Positions 61,278-64,000 of a stretch of DNA of 64,000 nucleotides are shown one piece after another; the stretch's first letter is position 1, and each line of letters opens with the position of its first letter. The position numbers were made by a program, and so were the translations under genes. The stretch lies in assembly GCF_013694095.1 (NCBI RefSeq), contig NZ_JACEFB010000006.1, forward strand, positions 186,001 to 250,000. The letters run 5' to 3'. Under the pieces are notes generated by a model, which saw only the letters and a list, made by a program, of their open reading frames with translations, did not search any database and was not told where the DNA came from. The DNA comes from Thermogemmata fonticola (GTDB lineage Bacteria > Planctomycetota > Planctomycetia > Gemmatales > Gemmataceae).

Positions 61278-62843
61278 TTATTTGTCCGATTTGGGCACCT
61301 GGTTTTGGGAGGGCGAAAGGCTCCGTTTCTCCCGCTCCGCCGCAATGACTTCTACGGGGAAGGGAGTACGGTCGGCCATGAGAACGAGCAGAGCGGCAGC
61401 TGTGCAGAATGTGCGGCCCGTGATGCAGTGATGCCCTTGCCAAGAGCCATCGCGATCCTGGGCTGCTTCCAGTCCCTTGGTCATTCGGGCATCCCATTCC
61501 TCCCACTCTTTGCCTCCTTTGAGCACCAGGGTTTCACTGATGTTGAGGAAACTGAGGAATTCCTCACCGCCGTTGTTGCCGAAGCCTGCCAGGAAGCGCT
61601 GATCTCTCGCGTTGCGAGTTAGGTCGGCTTGGACAGCGGCGTTTTGCCGTTCCAGGCGGTCCAGCTCGGCCAGTTTCCGTTCCGCGGCTAGCCGGGCTGC
61701 GGGTGGAGCATTTTTGTTTTGGAGGACTTCTCGGGCCTTGGCTGCATCCAGACGTAGGCTATTGACCACGTCTTGCAGATTCCCAGCACCCTGGCTCGCG
61801 CTGTAGAGAGCAATGCCAGCGTCGGAGGGCGCGGCAGGTCCAGCAGCGGGGCGAGCGGGGCGAGCACCGTCGGCACCTGCCAGGCCAAAGCCTCCTGCCG
61901 GCGCACGGCCAGCGTTGTCGGCTGCCGTTTTCGCCTGAGCCACAATACGCTTCAGCACAACCTCGTCCACCTGAGCGCCGCGCTCCCGTGCACGGGCTAC
62001 GCTCTTATTGGCAATTCCAATCGAGAGAGTAGATGCCCAGCCGACATTGCCCGCAAAGCTGCCATCTGGTCCCTGATGCCGCACGATCTTGGTCATCGTC
62101 TTTTCCAGAGCTGCCACGACCCGCGGTTCCAAACGTCCGGCTTTCCCCCGCAACTCGGCGAGCACCAAGTTCGCCATGAAGGTGTCCACGTATCGCCCGA
62201 TCTTGCTCTGCAATTGCGTGCCGCGGATATCGGTGACATAAAGCGAGTCGCTGTCCGCTTTTTCCACGTGCTTGAGGATGAACTCCAGACCTCGTTGGAC
62301 GGCTTCCCGGTACTCGCCCTCGGTCGGTGTATTACCCGCTCGAATCAAAGCGAGCAGGGCAAAGGCGGTATTGCCGACATCGGAGGGGTCCTCGACATTG
62401 GGTCCCTCAATTCGTCCGCCGCCGATATTCTGGCGCCAGCCACCCCCCTGATTCCAGCCGCCATCCGGCCGTTGGTTTCTCACCAAGTATTCCAAGCCTT
62501 TCTTGACGGCAGGACTGAGGGGTTTCGGCTTGACTGCAAAATCTGTCTTGGCAATGTCATTGGTGACTTTCACCGGAGAAATGGATTTATCCGGCTTCGA
62601 TTCGGGCAGATAGTGATCCGATACTTCACGAGCAGGCTCACCGACTACGCCCCCTCCGGGAATAAGCTCAAATCCCCCGCCGGAGGGGTAACCCGCCGGG
62701 GGCGGCGGTCCTTCACGCGGCGCTACGGGCGGTGCTGGACGCCGCACAGGCTTCTCGTCGGCTTGCAGCCAATAACTGCTTCCGAACAGAACACCTGCTC
62801 CCAAACTCAGGGCAAACAACGCACGGCGCAACGTCTTTGACAT
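61278..62843 (-). CDS. Secreted prenyltransferase/squalene-cyclase-like repeat protein
   Basis: The start is set at ATG 62843 (521 residues, MSKTLRRALFAL) with AGGAG 7 bases before it. Signal peptide (FALSLGAGVLFGSSYWLQA), Pro/Gly-rich linker (about 25-60), then alpha-barrel repeats: KGLEYLVRNQRPDGGWNQGG, QRGLEFILKHVEKADSDSLY, LEKTMTKIVRHQGPDGSFAG. Between about 310 and 410 an Ala/Arg-rich helical insert (AAKAREVLQNKNAPPAARLA) interrupts the barrel. The end (ARMTKGLEAAQDRDGSWQGH) is another repeat. No catalytic motif is recognised. Confidence 0.82.
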   Translation of the reverse strand: MSKTLRRALFALSLGAGVLFGSSYWLQADEKPVRRPAPPVAPREGPPPPAGYPSGGGFELIPGGGVVGEPAREVSDHYLPESKPDKSISPVKVTNDIAKTDFAVKPKPLSPAVKKGLEYLVRNQRPDGGWNQGGGWRQNIGGGRIEGPNVEDPSDVGNTAFALLALIRAGNTPTEGEYREAVQRGLEFILKHVEKADSDSLYVTDIRGTQLQSKIGRYVDTFMANLVLAELRGKAGRLEPRVVAALEKTMTKIVRHQGPDGSFAGNVGWASTLSIGIANKSVARARERGAQVDEVVLKRIVAQAKTAADNAGRAPAGGFGLAGADGARPARPAAGPAAPSDAGIALYSASQGAGNLQDVVNSLRLDAAKAREVLQNKNAPPAARLAAERKLAELDRLERQNAAVQADLTRNARDQRFLAGFGNNGGEEFLSFLNISETLVLKGGKEWEEWDARMTKGLEAAQDRDGSWQGHHCITGRTFCTAAALLVLMADRTPFPVEVIAAEREKRSLSPSQNQVPKSDK

Positions 62844-63323
62844 GGCTTTTCTCCTGAACCTCAATCATACGGACAGCGGCGGGTAGCTCACCTTCGGGAA
62901 AATTACACGCCGGAGCACGGATGAGTTGTTCTGTTACCGGGCGCCCGCTTCTTGCCTTTCACCGATGCTCGATAGTATTGACGAGGTACCTTGGGATTTC
63001 GTTTGCCCGTTCCGGTTTTTTCCGAAAATTAGCATCACTACCTTGACAAGCGGAGACCGGGTGAAGTCGGTGGGCCAACCTAATCCTTTGTCTTTGGCCT
63101 TGGTGAATCTATTTTCCTCCTAATTTTTTGTGGTTTCCAAGAAAACGGATGGGAAACAAGACACGTGACACGAGGGCGCGTGGTCTGCCGAACTAGCATT
63201 GGGAAAAACTAGTCTTGTTTTTTGGCTCCTGGATTGCTAAATTGTTCACCAAATGAGTAGCATTAGTCTGCTTTGTGTGGTTAGCGTGGCATTTGGGGTA
63301 TCAGGAAAGCTGAGGAAGGGATC
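62844..63323. other. 480-base divergent intergenic region
   Basis: No gene seen. It holds the presumed promoters of the repeat protein (minus) and of cysK (plus). ACTAG (63192-63196) and CTAGT (63209-63213) followed by a T-run form a weak terminator-like structure on the plus strand. TTGACA at 63051-63056 has no matching -10. Confidence 0.35.
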
Positions 63324-64000
63324 ATGGCGGTTGAAACGGGTTTTCGTACGCAAGTATACGACGATATTACCCAAACGATAGGGCATACTCCGCTGGTCCG
63401 GCTACGGCGTGTGGTTGGGAATACTAAAGCCACGGTGCTGGGGAAGCTGGAGAATTTCAATCCCCTGTGGTCCGTCAAGGATCGGATCGGGGTGGCAATG
63501 ATCGATGCAGCGGAGAAGGCGGGGAAAATCACGCCGGAGACAATCATCATAGAGCCGACGAGTGGGAATACGGGGATTGGCTTAGCATTCACCTGTGCTG
63601 CCCGCGGTTACAAGCTGATGGTGACAATGCCTGAGAGCATGTCCTTGGAGCGCCAGCGACTGCTCAAGGCGTTCGGGGCCAAGGTGGTCCTGACTCCCCG
63701 CGAATTGGGCATGCGCGGGGCGGTGGCTGAGGCCAATCGGATCTTCGAAGAATTAGGAGGTGAGCCGCGCGCCTTCATGCCCCAGCAGTTCAAGAACCCC
63801 GCTAACCCGGAGATACACCGGCGTACGACGGCGGAAGAAATCTGGCGGGCGACCAATGGCCAGATTGACATTCTCGTGTCCGGCGTCGGCACAGGGGGAA
63901 CCATCACAGGATGCGGGGAAGTGCTCAAAGCCCGGAAGCCTAGCGTCCGATGCATTGCCGTGGAGCCGGCGGCTAGTCCTGTCATCACCCAACATCTCGT
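63324..64000 (+). CDS. cysK: Cysteine synthase A (start only)
   Basis: The frame runs off the right edge after 225 full codons. Cysteine synthase makes cysteine from O-acetylserine and sulfide with pyridoxal phosphate. Motifs: [13 protein letters not shown] lysine in [10 protein letters not shown], substrate loop [24 protein letters not shown] and the phosphate cradle [19 protein letters not shown] precedes the ATG. The '[13 protein letters not shown]' form is typical of CysK. A sulfate exporter-like gene lies elsewhere in the window, but no other cysteine genes do. Confidence 0.96.
   Translation, partial: MAVETGFRTQVYDDITQTIGHTPLVRLRRVVGNTKATVLGKLENFNPLWSVKDRIGVAMIDAAEKAGKITPETIIIEPTSGNTGIGLAFTCAARGYKLMVTMPESMSLERQRLLKAFGAKVVLTPRELGMRGAVAEANRIFEELGGEPRAFMPQQFKNPANPEIHRRTTAEEIWRATNGQIDILVSGVGTGGTITGCGEVLKARKPSVRCIAVEPAASPVITQHL

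Noticed and set aside
61773-62840. 355-codon open frame on the plus strand
   Set aside because: Antisense to the secreted repeat protein, with no recognisable domain and no ribosome site.
1-64000. CRISPR arrays, insertion sequences, prophage genes, rRNA operons
   Set aside because: I saw no regularly spaced repeats, transposase, integrase or phage structural genes, and no rRNA-like sequence. Small structured RNAs such as 6S or RNase P cannot be excluded by eye.

Overview
The window looks like a chromosome segment of a planctomycete, probably of the Gemmatales/Gemmataceae type. This is inferred from gene content and style: many secreted or lipidated proteins without close relatives, HEAT/TPR scaffolds, a secreted LCCL protein, squalene-cyclase-like repeat proteins, tandem clpP genes behind tig, a propeller dehydrogenase-like protein, and an ATP-grasp ligase resembling those of the methanofuran-linked C1 pathway. 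No 16S rRNA or other decisive marker is present. Most of the window is moderately GC-rich. The exceptions are a strongly AT-rich stretch at about 15.9-25.2 kb and short AT-rich patches inside one gene near 52.3-52.9 kb.

Layout. 0-5 kb: end of a plus-strand gene, an Hsp70 homologue (minus) and a spermidine-synthase-like protein with a duplicated membrane half (plus). 5.3-9.8 kb, plus strand: a small CxC protein, two lipoproteins, then fliL-fliM-fliN-fliO with start/stop overlaps. 9.8-15.8 kb, minus strand: flgE, flgD, fliK, two unknown genes, a MotB-like protein without its peptidoglycan-binding domain, and motA. 15.9-27.7 kb: a HEAT protein (plus), then on the minus strand a large flagellar block: a FlgM-like protein, flagellin, fliD, fliS, flgF, flgG, flgA, flgH, flgI, flgK, flgL. 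Together these cover filament, hook-filament junction, distal rod, L and P rings, hook and its length control, stator and switch. The export gate (fliP/Q/R, flhA/B), MS ring, proximal rod, chemotaxis genes and sigma-28 are not in the window.

27.9-34.8 kb: a membrane TPR protein, a coiled-coil zinc-ribbon protein, and rpoD and dnaG on the minus strand, served by a near-consensus promoter and a long structured leader. 34.9-38.0 kb: a YeiH-family exporter, a small membrane protein and the HEAT-LCCL protein. 38.2-46.7 kb, minus strand: tig, two clpP genes, a lipoprotein, moaC, a polyprenyl synthase and a propeller protein. 47.1-49.5 kb: tRNA-Gly(GCC), the ATP-grasp ligase and an RRM protein. 49.6-53.6 kb: selB and a multi-pass glycosyltransferase-like protein. 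53.8-57.4 kb: a phosphoheptose isomerase and the overlapping set recO-bamD-like-lptE-like. 57.6-64 kb: pdxH, a serine hydrolase, two cyclase-like repeat proteins and the start of cysK.

The flagellar genes also share a possible regulatory signature. Upstream of motA and of flagellin there are identical, identically spaced elements (GCAA-N15-TTCGATAA), and a close variant (CAAA-N15-GACGATAA) lies upstream of the FlgM-like gene. This resembles a sigma-28 regulon with its anti-sigma factor encoded beside the filament gene. I found no clearly new multi-gene system. The strongest oddities are the abrupt base-composition mosaics inside intact genes, the stator and switch proteins lacking expected modules, and the structured dnaG leader.
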